Positions 1 through 5,677 are shown, counted from the first letter of the stretch. The stretch is 15,209 bases of DNA from PXRE01 sp964435625 (GCA_964435625.1 CAYTAG010000065.1:1-15209), one strand, 5' to 3'. Numbers and translations: made by a program. The notes: generated by a model not told the origin, from the letters alone.

Positions 1-19
1 TCGTTGCCCATCTCTCCCC

Positions 20-112
20 CACCGGCCTCGATCCTACTCCCACCGGCCTCGATCCCACTCCCACCGACCTCGATCCTACCCCACCGACTTCGGCCCCACC
101 CCCGTCGACCTC
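20..112. repeat. Degenerate tandem repeat, unit 20-21 bases, about 4.5 copies
   Basis: Units begin near 20, 41, 62, 82 and 102, each a variant of caccggcctcgatcc followed by a short C/T-rich tail. The copies lose similarity toward the right. Both strands stay open across it: plus frame 1 is open from the window edge to a TGA at 139-141 and gives a Pro-rich heptad-like repeat. The array could therefore be the end of a coding tail that starts outside the window, or intergenic repeat DNA. I favour intergenic because the composition is unlike haloarchaeal protein. Confidence 0.6.
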
Positions 113-145
113 GTTCCCCGCCGTGGTCAGTCGCTCCCTGAACCG

Positions 146-153
146 GCTATATA
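146..153 (+). promoter_or_regulatory. Candidate TATA box for the membrane protein gene at 191
   Basis: An AT-rich octamer (ctatatag region) lies in otherwise GC-rich DNA about 40 bases before the ATG at 191. That predicts a transcript with a leader of roughly 15 bases. No Shine-Dalgarno sequence is visible. Confidence 0.5.
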
Positions 154-190
154 GCGCATAACGAAACCCGTCGACCGTCCCGATCCACGC

Positions 191-943
191 ATGGGATTGC
201 TCGGTAGACAACCCGGCATCGCCGCGTTCACGGTCGTCGAGGCGGCCGGACTGGTCGCCTGGCTCGCGCTCGCTGAGGGTGCCGTGGCGCCCGACGTCGT
301 CGTCCGTGACGTTGCGGTCCCGGCGGCGGCGCTGGGGGCCGGACTCCTGTTCGTCGCGTTGCTCGTCGAGCAGGCACTGACCGACCTGACGGTCAACGGG
401 CTCCGACCGGGGAGCCTCGGGCTGGCGACGTTCGTCGTCGCCGCGACCGAGACGGCGGTGTGGACCGCCTGGTTGCTCGTCGCGGAGGCCGTGGGCGGAC
501 TCGCCGGCGTCGCCGTCGCCGGCGTCCTGCTCGCGGTCCTGCTGGTCCCACATCACGCCGTCGAGGCGAGCCTCCTCCGCGACCGGGATTCTCCCGGGAT
601 CGGTCTTGGCTACTGGACGCTGCCGGTCAGCGTCGTCGAGGCCCTCGGTGCGACAGCCCTGCTCGCCGTGGTCGTCGACCCTGCGCTGTTCGGGACCGTC
701 GACGCGATGGTCGACTTCGAGCGGTACTGGACGACGGGAGCGGCCGGGGTCCCGCCGGCTGTCGCCTCGACGGTCGACCCGGCGACGCTGGACGTGCTCG
801 CGCCGACGGACCTCGACGCCGCGCTGGCCGGAGTCGGCACCCTGGTCGGCGTCCTGTACCTCGAACACAACCTGGCGCTCGCGTTCACCTGCCGGACGGC
901 AGCGGAGTCGGAGGAGACATCGGACGCGGCCGTCCCGCAGTGA
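191..943 (+). CDS. Six-helix membrane protein with internal repeats, function unknown
   Basis: The protein has 250 residues. Hydrophobic segments lie at about 9-30, 43-62, 78-99, 101-119, 143-163 and 212-232. The six helices look like three copies of a two-helix unit. The first helix of each unit carries a buried glutamate (E17 in VVEAAG, E87 in ATETAV, E150 in VVEALG). The second helix of each unit ends in a polar patch (E60-Q61, H121-H122, E225-H226-N227) followed by a Leu/Ala-rich turn. I do not recognise the family. Similar hypothetical membrane proteins are common in haloarchaea. The buried acids and the His/Glu ends could bind a metal or cofactor, but that is inference. The start is the first ATG after a TATA box. 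Typical GC-rich third positions support it as a real gene. Confidence 0.8.
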   Translation: MGLLGRQPGIAAFTVVEAAGLVAWLALAEGAVAPDVVVRDVAVPAAALGAGLLFVALLVEQALTDLTVNGLRPGSLGLATFVVAATETAVWTAWLLVAEAVGGLAGVAVAGVLLAVLLVPHHAVEASLLRDRDSPGIGLGYWTLPVSVVEALGATALLAVVVDPALFGTVDAMVDFERYWTTGAAGVPPAVASTVDPATLDVLAPTDLDAALAGVGTLVGVLYLEHNLALAFTCRTAAESEETSDAAVPQ

Positions 944-1079
944 TCTATTCGCACCAGAGTCGCCGTCGGAGCGACTTTCGGAGGACGGAACTACGGTCGT
1001 TAGCTGGTTCGGTTTTCACTACGGCGCGCGCTGACCTGCGTGTCGCCCACGGCGCGCGCGAGCAACGCGCGCGAGGGAT

Positions 1080-1121
1080 GAGTAACGCAGGAACGAGTGT
1101 AACGAGTGACGAGTAACGCAG
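1080..1121. repeat. Short direct repeats in intergenic DNA
   Basis: The 11-mer gagtaacgcag occurs at 1080-1090 and 1111-1121. Between them aacgagtg occurs twice (1092-1099 and 1101-1108). These sit just left of the larger inverted-repeat element. Confidence 0.7.
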
Positions 1122-1168
1122 TCGGCTGGGGAGGCTGGTGGTTTGGCCGAGCTGTCGGGCGGGAATGA

Positions 1169-1322
1169 AAAGGGGCCGCGCGCTCGACGACGCCCGGCGA
1201 CGTAAGCACTGGAGTGAGCGGAGCGAACGAAGCGCGCAGCGAGCCGCGGGAGTCGAGCGCGCGGGGGCTTTCTACGTGTTGCCGGCCAAGAAACCGTCCT
1301 CTGAAAGCGCGCGGGGCTTTCT
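1169..1322. repeat. Inverted-repeat element with a further partial copy of its end
   Basis: The arms 1169-1188 (aaaggggccgcgcgctcgac) and 1252-1271 (gtcgagcgcgcgggggcttt) are reverse complements at 17 of 20 positions, with a 63-base spacer. The right-arm core is repeated with small changes at 1303-1322 (gaaagcgcgcggggctttct), which is itself close to palindromic. Folded RNA or single-stranded DNA would form long hairpins. It could be a non-autonomous mobile repeat or a transcription end for the reductase gene on the minus strand. Neither role is proven by the sequence. Confidence 0.6.
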
Positions 1323-1430
1323 GGCTGTCGAAGACGGAGATACCGTCCGAAGAGAGTCCGCGGACACCCACGGTGGGATAGTCAAATATCCCGCTACGTC
1401 GCACCTACCTACCCCGGCGACTCATATGGA

Positions 1431-2018
1431 TCAATCGACAGCACCGACGTTCTCCTCGCCCTCGAACGACATCGGATCGGGGCTGATGTTCGCGTACTCC
1501 ACCGCACGCTGGCCCAGGGTCCGCACCCGGCGCTCCGTCGACTCGTCGACGAACTCCCCGTCCTCGAAGGCGTTCCCGGACCGCGGAACCGCGGCCTGGT
1601 GCGGGACGACCCAGGCGTCCAGCGCCCGGCAGACCGACCGGAGGTGTTCCAGCGCGGTGATCGGGAAGCTCCCGCCCGCCACCGCGAGCAGGCCGACGGT
1701 CTTGTTCTCGAACTCGTCGAACCCGCAGTAGTCGATGGCGGTCTTCAGCACCGACGAATAGGACCCGTGGTACATCGGCGTCCCCAGGATGATCGAGTCC
1801 GCGCGCTGGATGCGCTCGCGGAGTTCGGGGGCGTCGCCGGCGTCCTCGTCGTCGGCGTCGAACAGCGGGAGGTCGAGGTTCCGGAGGTCGATCAGGTCGG
1901 TGGTGACGTCCGCGCCCTCGGCCTCCTCCAGCGCGTGTTCGAGGGCGATCCGGGTCTTGCTCTGCTCGCGGAGACTGCCCGCGATGCCGACGACGTGGAT
2001 GGCCTGGTCGGCTGTCAT
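1431..2018 (-). CDS. NADPH-dependent FMN reductase-like flavoprotein
   Basis: The protein has 195 residues and a flavodoxin-like fold. The FMN-phosphate loop is visible as GSLREQSKT at 14-22 after the first beta strand (IHVVGIA). The second flavin-contacting segment TPMYHGSYSS lies at 80-89, followed by LKTAIDYCGF, as in the NADPH-dependent FMN reductase/azoreductase group (Pfam FMN_red). Members reduce flavins, quinones or other small acceptors with NAD(P)H in the cytoplasm; the true substrate cannot be told here. The open frame extends upstream to 2093, but ATG 2018 is preferred because a TATA-like box lies about 27 bases upstream and family proteins begin just before this first strand. A degraded relative lies upstream at 2258-2395. 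Confidence 0.88.
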   Translation of the reverse strand: MTADQAIHVVGIAGSLREQSKTRIALEHALEEAEGADVTTDLIDLRNLDLPLFDADDEDAGDAPELRERIQRADSIILGTPMYHGSYSSVLKTAIDYCGFDEFENKTVGLLAVAGGSFPITALEHLRSVCRALDAWVVPHQAAVPRSGNAFEDGEFVDESTERRVRTLGQRAVEYANISPDPMSFEGEENVGAVD

Positions 2019-2040
2019 GGCCGGGGCAACGCGAGGGGAG

Positions 2041-2050
2041 TTCAAAAAGC
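2041..2050 (-). promoter_or_regulatory. TATA box of the FMN reductase gene
   Basis: On the minus strand the sequence reads gctttttgaa, centred about 27 bases before the ATG at 2018. This spacing fits a leaderless haloarchaeal mRNA and supports the chosen start. Confidence 0.5.
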
Positions 2051-2257
2051 CCCGCGGACTCCGTAGCGCCGTCTTCGGAGCCAGGTACCCCAAACAGCGA
2101 CGGTGATCGAGCCGACTTCGGCGGCCTCCCCACGTCTATTCGTATCCTCATAAATAGGGAAGCGCTCGAATCCGGACGATGCCCCGTCCTGGCGGCTCCC
2201 ACGAGTGGGCCGAGTCCGTCCACCGCCAGTTGGTCGTCCCCGCCCGGTTTTGCGGGG

Positions 2258-2395
2258 CTAGAGTTCCCGTGGGTCGACGTGCTCGACTTCGTCGACGTCG
2301 GGGAACAATTCGTCGAGCGCCGCCCGCAGGGCCACGCGCGTTTTTCTCGCCTCGCAAAGACTGCCAGTCCGGCACCCGTTGGCCGACGTCGGCAC
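2258..2395 (-). pseudogene. Remnant of a second FMN reductase (N-terminal part only)
   Basis: Minus-strand reading from a GTG at 2395 to a TAG at 2258 gives 45 residues containing TGSLCEARKTRVALRAALDE and then VEHVDPREL before the stop. It lines up with the intact neighbour at 1431-2018: GSLREQSKTRIALEHALEEA, then DLIDLRNLDLP. The flavin loop GSLxExxKTR and the following helix are kept. The first beta strand is damaged, and everything after the second strand (the TPMYHGSYS segment and the C-terminal half) is missing. At DNA level the two are clearly diverged, so this is an old or foreign paralogue and not a fresh duplication. It is too short to be a working enzyme, though a small expressed peptide cannot be excluded. 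Confidence 0.65.
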
Positions 2396-2432
2396 CTCCG
2401 GAAAGTGTACGAAACCGCCCATTAATTTGATT

Positions 2433-2459
2433 ACGGTATAGAAAGAATACTATATTATA
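2433..2459 (+). promoter_or_regulatory. AT-rich promoter region of the cysteine-rich secreted protein
   Basis: The DNA switches abruptly to AT-rich from about 2418 to the start codon at 2460. A box around acggtatag (2433-2441) is about 24 bases before the ATG and would give a leaderless transcript. A second, stronger-looking tatattata (2451-2459) touches the start codon and is too close to drive translation from this ATG. Confidence 0.4.
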
Positions 2460-3182
2460 ATGGTGAAAAGAAGGGACATCCTCGTGAACGTCACCGGTGC
2501 CGCGGTCGGCGGCGTCGCACTGTCCGGCATCGCCGGCGCCGATGTCTCCGCGGAGACAGACGTCGACCACGAAGGCCTCCGCCGCAAATACGGGTCCACC
2601 GAACGGGTGGCGGACGTCGTCGAGACCCACGCCAGCGACCTGCTGGCCGAACTTGCCGAGGAGGGCCTCGTCGGGTCGGTGGATCCCCGCGAACTCCCAG
2701 CGCTGCGGGCCGGCGTCGAACCCGCGGTTGACGACGACCCCGTCCGAGTCATGAGCACCGTCGACGGGAAGACGGACACGCCGACCGCCGTCGTCCGGGT
2801 GACCGAACCGTTCCCCGGCGGGGTGACCCAGGTGTTCGTGCTTCCGGAAGCGGGGCGACGGTACGCAACGATCGACTACGACGACGGCGAGAGACGGCTC
2901 TGGCGGTCCGACGGAGTCGACTGCACGTACTCACACCAGGAAGTCGTCTGTTCGAACGACTCCTGTCTCACCAAGAACCAGAACTGCCTCTCCGCCCCGT
3001 GTACGGTCACGTACTACGTCGAGGAGACCTACGACGTCTACGAGTGCGAGGACTGCACCACGGGGAGCTGGTGCGAGACCTACGAGGAGCGGCGGCTCCA
3101 GACGACGGTCTGCACCCACGACTGCTGCGAGGATTCCGGCTACGGCTGCGAGTGCCAGTCGTTCGGCTGCTCTGCCGAGTGA
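2460..3182 (+). CDS. Tat-exported protein with a 14-cysteine C-terminal domain (halocin-like precursor candidate)
   Basis: The protein has 240 residues. The N-terminus MVKRRDILVNVTGAA followed by a Gly/Ala-rich stretch to about 28 is a twin-arginine signal (RR at 4-5), with likely cleavage near 26-31. Residues about 32-154 form an acidic domain with no cysteine at all. Residues 155-240 contain 14 cysteines (155, 164, 169, 176, 181, 196, 199, 205, 218, 222, 223, 230, 232, 237), suggesting a compact disulfide-bonded or metal-binding module. The layout (Tat signal, long acidic pro-region, short Cys-rich tail) is that of the halocin C8 precursor, whose tail is released as a peptide antibiotic while the pro-region gives immunity. 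I see no clear sequence match to HalC8, so the antimicrobial role is inference. It could also be a structural or metal-binding surface protein. It stands alone between two gene remnants, in accessory DNA. Confidence 0.8.
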   Translation: MVKRRDILVNVTGAAVGGVALSGIAGADVSAETDVDHEGLRRKYGSTERVADVVETHASDLLAELAEEGLVGSVDPRELPALRAGVEPAVDDDPVRVMSTVDGKTDTPTAVVRVTEPFPGGVTQVFVLPEAGRRYATIDYDDGERRLWRSDGVDCTYSHQEVVCSNDSCLTKNQNCLSAPCTVTYYVEETYDVYECEDCTTGSWCETYEERRLQTTVCTHDCCEDSGYGCECQSFGCSAE

Positions 3183-3203
3183 CCGGCGCCCGCCGGGGTA
3201 GCC

Positions 3204-3320
3204 CTACTCGCGGAGCCTCGCGACGGTACCGTCCCCGGTTGTTTGCACCTCGACCAGCCCGTCGTCCGCGAGATCCGAGAGCAGTCCACGGAGCCACTCC
3301 CGGCCGTACTCGCCGTCGGC
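3204..3320 (-). pseudogene. Remnant of a second mutY 3' end
   Basis: The minus-strand frame ending in TAG at 3204 encodes DGEYGREWLRGLLSDLADDG and then a tail ending DGTVARLRE. The intact MutY ends DGEYGREWLRGLLADLAEDG and then a tail with DGTTVARLR, so 13 residues in a row are identical. At DNA level 3290-3319 matches 4348-4377 at 29 of 30 bases, while the rest is clearly diverged. The frame runs open further upstream to 3914, but there it is only the antisense of the two plus-strand genes. No glycosylase domain is present, so this is a broken tail and not a gene. Confidence 0.8.
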
Positions 3321-3399
3321 CGACCGGAGGGAGGCCGACGAACCGCTGCCCTCGACGGTGTCGGTCTGCGTATCGCCCACTCCCAATAGAGTCAGACCG

Positions 3400-3450
3400 C
3401 TATTGGTCCAGGAACCAATCCCTTTATGCCATTGGCCCACAAACCAATAG
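3400..3450 (+). promoter_or_regulatory. Nested palindromic operator overlapping the TATA box of the toxin-antitoxin operon
   Basis: The outer arms ctattggt (3400-3407) and accaatag (3443-3450) are exact reverse complements. The inner arms ccaat (3415-3419) and attgg (3431-3435) are also exact. Both pairs share one centre at 3425. A further half-site ccaatag lies at 3382-3388. The TATA-like ctttat (3421-3426) sits at the dyad centre, about 32 bases before the ATG at 3456. Repeated CCAAT half-sites around the TATA box suggest repression by a dimeric regulator, most simply the winged-helix protein encoded at 3817 (inference). Confidence 0.7.
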
Positions 3451-3455
3451 TACGG

Positions 3456-3761
3456 ATGGTTCCAGCGGTGACGGCCGACGACCTTGACGGCATCCAGCGA
3501 CGGCAGGTGTACGAGGACGAAACCGTCGTACGGGTGTTCGCAATGCGGACCGACGATCCGGCTTACGCTTCCGGGTGGGCCTACACGCTCCACTACGGCG
3601 TGCTCGAACCCGATCCTCCCCGGACGCTCGAGGACGGGACCATCAGGCGATACGACAACGCACACGAGGACACGAAAGGCCACGAACTCCACGTTGCACC
3701 GGATCCAGAGCCTCGACCTATCGAATTCCCGGGGATGGTCGCCCTCTGGCACCGGTTCTGA
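3456..3761 (+). CDS. TumE/DUF6516 family toxin-like protein
   Basis: The protein has 101 residues. The conserved core RRYDNAHEDTKGHELH (64-79), followed by IEFPGMVALWHRF at the C-terminus, is the signature I know from the DUF6516/TumE family: a small protein that asks for a neighbouring helix-turn-helix partner. A preceding hydrophobic strand WAYTLHYGVLE (41-51) fits as well. TumE proteins are annotated as the toxin of a TumE-TumA toxin-antitoxin pair; the molecular target is not evident here. The sequence ends slightly earlier than many relatives, which continue a few residues after the final HRF. ATG 3456 is chosen over the upstream ATG 3426 because the latter overlaps the TATA box and operator. 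The next gene starts 55 bases downstream on the same strand. Confidence 0.8.
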   Translation: MVPAVTADDLDGIQRRQVYEDETVVRVFAMRTDDPAYASGWAYTLHYGVLEPDPPRTLEDGTIRRYDNAHEDTKGHELHVAPDPEPRPIEFPGMVALWHRF

Positions 3762-3816
3762 GGTGAAGTCCCGAAATCGACGTTCGACCTCGACGGAACG
3801 GCGACGCAATAAAACC

Positions 3817-4242
3817 ATGCATCCGAAAGAACGCGAACTCCTGGTCGACGCATCGACGCTGGAAGTAACGGTCGAGTCCCCCGAGCAGTTCGCCGACGAG
3901 GTGGCAACGGGCATCGAAGCGCTGAGTCGCGGCGAGGACGGCGACGGGACGCCCCGGCTCTCGTTTACGAGCTACGACCGGTTGCTGGAGACGTTGACGC
4001 CCCGAGTGCTGGAACTCGTCGAAACGATCCGCCGTGAACGACCGGGGAGCATCAACGAGGCCGCCAGAATCGTCGACCGCGACGTGAAGAACGTCCACGA
4101 GGAGTTGACCCGACTCGAGAACCTGGGCATCATCTACTTCGAATCGGAGGGCCAGGCGAAACGCCCCGTCGTCTGGTTCGAGGAACTCGTGATCAACCTG
4201 CCGTTCGACCGCGAACACGGGCGAGACGCTGCGCCGGCGTGA
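3817..4242 (+). CDS. HVO_A0114-type winged-helix DNA-binding protein, probable antitoxin
   Basis: The protein has 141 residues. The N-terminal 55 residues are acidic and helical. Residues about 60-125 form a winged helix: VLELVETIRRERPGSINEAA leads into the recognition region (ARIVDRDVKNVHEELTRLE), then a turn and a beta wing (GIIYFESEGQAKRPVVW). This layout is that of the HVO_A0114 family of putative DNA-binding proteins, which in haloarchaea commonly follows a DUF6516 gene and is viewed as its antitoxin. It most likely binds the CCAAT/ATTGG operator at 3400-3450 and neutralises the upstream protein (inference from context). The ATG at 3817 follows an AT-rich aataaaacc stretch and precedes typical antitoxin sequence. 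It converges on mutY with only 7 bases between stop codons. Confidence 0.8.
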   Translation: MHPKERELLVDASTLEVTVESPEQFADEVATGIEALSRGEDGDGTPRLSFTSYDRLLETLTPRVLELVETIRRERPGSINEAARIVDRDVKNVHEELTRLENLGIIYFESEGQAKRPVVWFEELVINLPFDREHGRDAAPA

Positions 4243-4249
4243 GGGGGAA

Positions 4250-5227
4250 TCACGACCCGCTCTCGCGGCGGAGTCGGGCAACGGTGGTTCCGTCGTTCTC
4301 CTCGACCGCCACGAGTCCGTCCTCGGCCAGGTCGGCCAGCAACCCCCGGAGCCACTCCCGACCGTACTCGCCGTCGGACGTATAGTCCACCCGCACGCGC
4401 GGGCCGAGGTCGTCGAGCGCCAGTTCGTCGTACTCCTTCAGCGTCCGAACGATCCGGCCGCGCATCTGCCGGCGACTCCCCTCGAACTCCGGCTGGGTCG
4501 GTACGTCGGGCGCAGTAAAATCGCCGCTCTCGTAAGCGGAACACCACTCGCGCCAGGGACACCCCGCCGAGTCGCATTTGGGGGACTGCTCGCAGGCCAC
4601 CCCGCCCAGTTCCATGATCGCGTTGTTCCAGACGCGAGACTCGCCGTCGGGCATCAACGCCCGGGCGACCGCCTCGAAGGTCGCGTCGTCGTCCGGGACG
4701 TCGAACGCCCGATAGAGCACTCGCTTGACGTTCGTGTCGACCACCGCATCCCCATCGTTGAACGCAAAACTGGCCACCGCGTTGGCGGTGTAGGGGCCGA
4801 CGCCCATCAGTTCCTCCAGGCCGTCGGGCGTCTCGGGAAACTCGCCGCCGGCTTCGGCGGTTTCACCGCCTCCGCGAGGTCGGTCCGTCGGACCGACCTC
4901 TCCCTCCACCACCTGCCGGGCGGCCTCGTGCAGGTACTTCGCGCGGTTGTTGTAGCCCAGTCGGTGGTCCGTCCAGAAGCCGACCACGTCCGCGCGGTCG
5001 GCCGCGGCCAGGTCCTCGACGGTCGGCCAGCGGTCGAGGAACGCCTCCCAGGCCTCGACCACGCGGCCCAGTTGCGTCTGCTGGCTCATCACCTCCGAGA
5101 CGAGAATCTCGTAGGGGTCGTCGGTCCGCCGCCAGGGGAACTCGCGGTGGTCGTCCTCGTACCACTCCACGAGCGCGTCCCTGGTCGCGTCGAGGTCCTC
5201 GGGGAGGTACTCCGCCGGGTCGGCCAT
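4250..5227 (-). CDS. mutY: A/G-specific adenine DNA glycosylase MutY
   Basis: The protein has 325 residues. MutY removes adenine mispaired with 8-oxoguanine in base excision repair. Seen: SEVMSQQTQ with the catalytic glutamate (E45), the helix-hairpin-helix LMGVGPYTANAVASFAF (140-156), the catalytic aspartate in VVDTNV (D164), and four iron-sulfur cysteines at 212, 218, 223 and 229. Their spacing is C-x5-C-x4-C-x5-C, not the C-x6-C-x2-C-x5-C of E. coli MutY. There is no MutT-like C-terminal domain; instead a short winged-helix-like tail (about 255-325) ends the protein, as in other archaeal forms. Residues about 111-127 (GPTDRPRGGGETAEA region) look like an insertion and are encoded by palindromic DNA. 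ATG 5227 begins MADPAEYLPED; upstream frame to 5341 lies in repeat DNA. A diverged copy of its tail lies at 3204-3320. Confidence 0.95.
   Translation of the reverse strand: MADPAEYLPEDLDATRDALVEWYEDDHREFPWRRTDDPYEILVSEVMSQQTQLGRVVEAWEAFLDRWPTVEDLAAADRADVVGFWTDHRLGYNNRAKYLHEAARQVVEGEVGPTDRPRGGGETAEAGGEFPETPDGLEELMGVGPYTANAVASFAFNDGDAVVDTNVKRVLYRAFDVPDDDATFEAVARALMPDGESRVWNNAIMELGGVACEQSPKCDSAGCPWREWCSAYESGDFTAPDVPTQPEFEGSRRQMRGRIVRTLKEYDELALDDLGPRVRVDYTSDGEYGREWLRGLLADLAEDGLVAVEENDGTTVARLRRESGS
4856..4900. repeat. Two adjacent palindromes inside mutY
   Basis: ggcgg (4856-4860) pairs with ccgcc (4866-4870) around a 5-base loop. Directly after it, gaggtcggtcc (4876-4886) pairs perfectly with ggaccgacctc (4890-4900) around gtc. 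The second hairpin encodes residues 110-118 of MutY, in a loop that looks inserted relative to relatives. An in-frame palindromic insertion is a plausible reading. Confidence 0.7.
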
Positions 5228-5269
5228 CGCGGTGTGATTGTGCTCGGACCGGCTTACCGCTGGCGGTTG

Positions 5270-5322
5270 CCGGCCGGCCCGGGTCCGGACGTTCTTCCCG
5301 GCCGGCCCGGGTCCGGACGTTC
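5270..5322. repeat. Exact 25-base direct repeat between divergent mutY and zinc-ribbon genes
   Basis: 5270-5294 and 5298-5322 are identical (ccggccggcccgggtccgga then cgttc), period 28, separated only by ttc. Each copy contains the palindromes ggccggcc, cccggg and gtccggac. It lies in the 142-base gap between two divergently transcribed genes, so it may carry regulator sites or be a simple tandem duplication. Confidence 0.85.
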
Positions 5323-5339
5323 GCCGCGGACGCGGCAAC

Positions 5340-5346
5340 ACTTATT
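5340..5346 (+). promoter_or_regulatory. Candidate TATA box for the zinc-ribbon membrane protein gene
   Basis: acttatt lies about 27 bases before the ATG at 5370 in otherwise GC-rich DNA. The spacing predicts a leaderless transcript. Confidence 0.5.
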
Positions 5347-5369
5347 CCGTCGGCGGCGAGACGGCAACC

Positions 5370-5645
5370 ATGGAAGGAGTCCGCGGCTCCCTCGGCGTCG
5401 AGGTCGGCGAGGTGCCCGCATCCGTATTCACGGGAACGACCGGGGACGTGCTGGTGTTTCTCGTCGTCGGAGTCCTCGCCGCTGCGGGGTTGCTGCTGCA
5501 GTTCGACATGGCCCTGGAGTTGTACGGGAACGAGGGTGACCCGACCCCACCCGTCAACTGCGAGGCCTGTGGCGCGCCGAACGACCCGGACGCCCGGGAG
5601 TGCGACCACTGCGGCGAACCGCTGACCCGCCCGTCCGACTCGTAA
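5370..5645 (+). CDS. Small membrane-anchored zinc-ribbon protein
   Basis: The protein has 91 residues. One transmembrane helix spans about 25-47 (VLVFLVVGVLAAAGLLLQF). It is followed by a C-terminal zinc ribbon with CEAC at 64-67 and CDHC at 78-81 (C-x2-C-x10-C-x2-C). The CEACGAPNDPDARECDHCG pattern is the generic zinc-ribbon form common in small haloarchaeal membrane proteins. It probably binds one zinc at the cytoplasmic face; a specific role is unknown. ATG 5370 fits the TATA box at 5340-5346, while the longer frame from 5238 runs through the tandem repeat and is not credible. The next gene starts 32 bases downstream on the same strand, so the two may form an operon. Confidence 0.8.
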   Translation: MEGVRGSLGVEVGEVPASVFTGTTGDVLVFLVVGVLAAAGLLLQFDMALELYGNEGDPTPPVNCEACGAPNDPDARECDHCGEPLTRPSDS

Positions 5646-5677
5646 CGGGTTTCCGGCTCCCCCGTCAACGACGGGCC

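Larger units (their letters stand above)
944..1430. other. Gene-free repeat-rich intergenic region
   Basis: No frame here looks coding on either strand; the open frames are Arg/Ser-rich shadows. The stretch is made of GCGCGCG tracts (about 1023-1072), short direct repeats (1080-1121) and an inverted-repeat element (1169-1322). It resembles the species-spread intergenic repeats familiar in haloarchaeal genomes, but I cannot name a family. Confidence 0.6.

Noticed and set aside
1..120. Possible CRISPR-like array at the left edge
   Set aside because: Repeats of 20-21 bases are contiguous and degenerate, with no spacers.
944..1430. tRNA or other RNA gene in the structured intergenic region
   Set aside because: No cloverleaf, no CCA-type end or conserved T-loop found; only repeat hairpins.
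1405..2223. Minus-strand frame of 272 codons overlapping the FMN reductase
   Set aside because: Arg/Pro/Gly-rich shadow in a different frame from the reductase, which has clear motifs.
3204..3914. Long minus-strand frame of 236 codons spanning the toxin-antitoxin genes
   Set aside because: Only its last 38 codons resemble protein (the mutY tail). The rest is antisense to two well-supported plus-strand genes.
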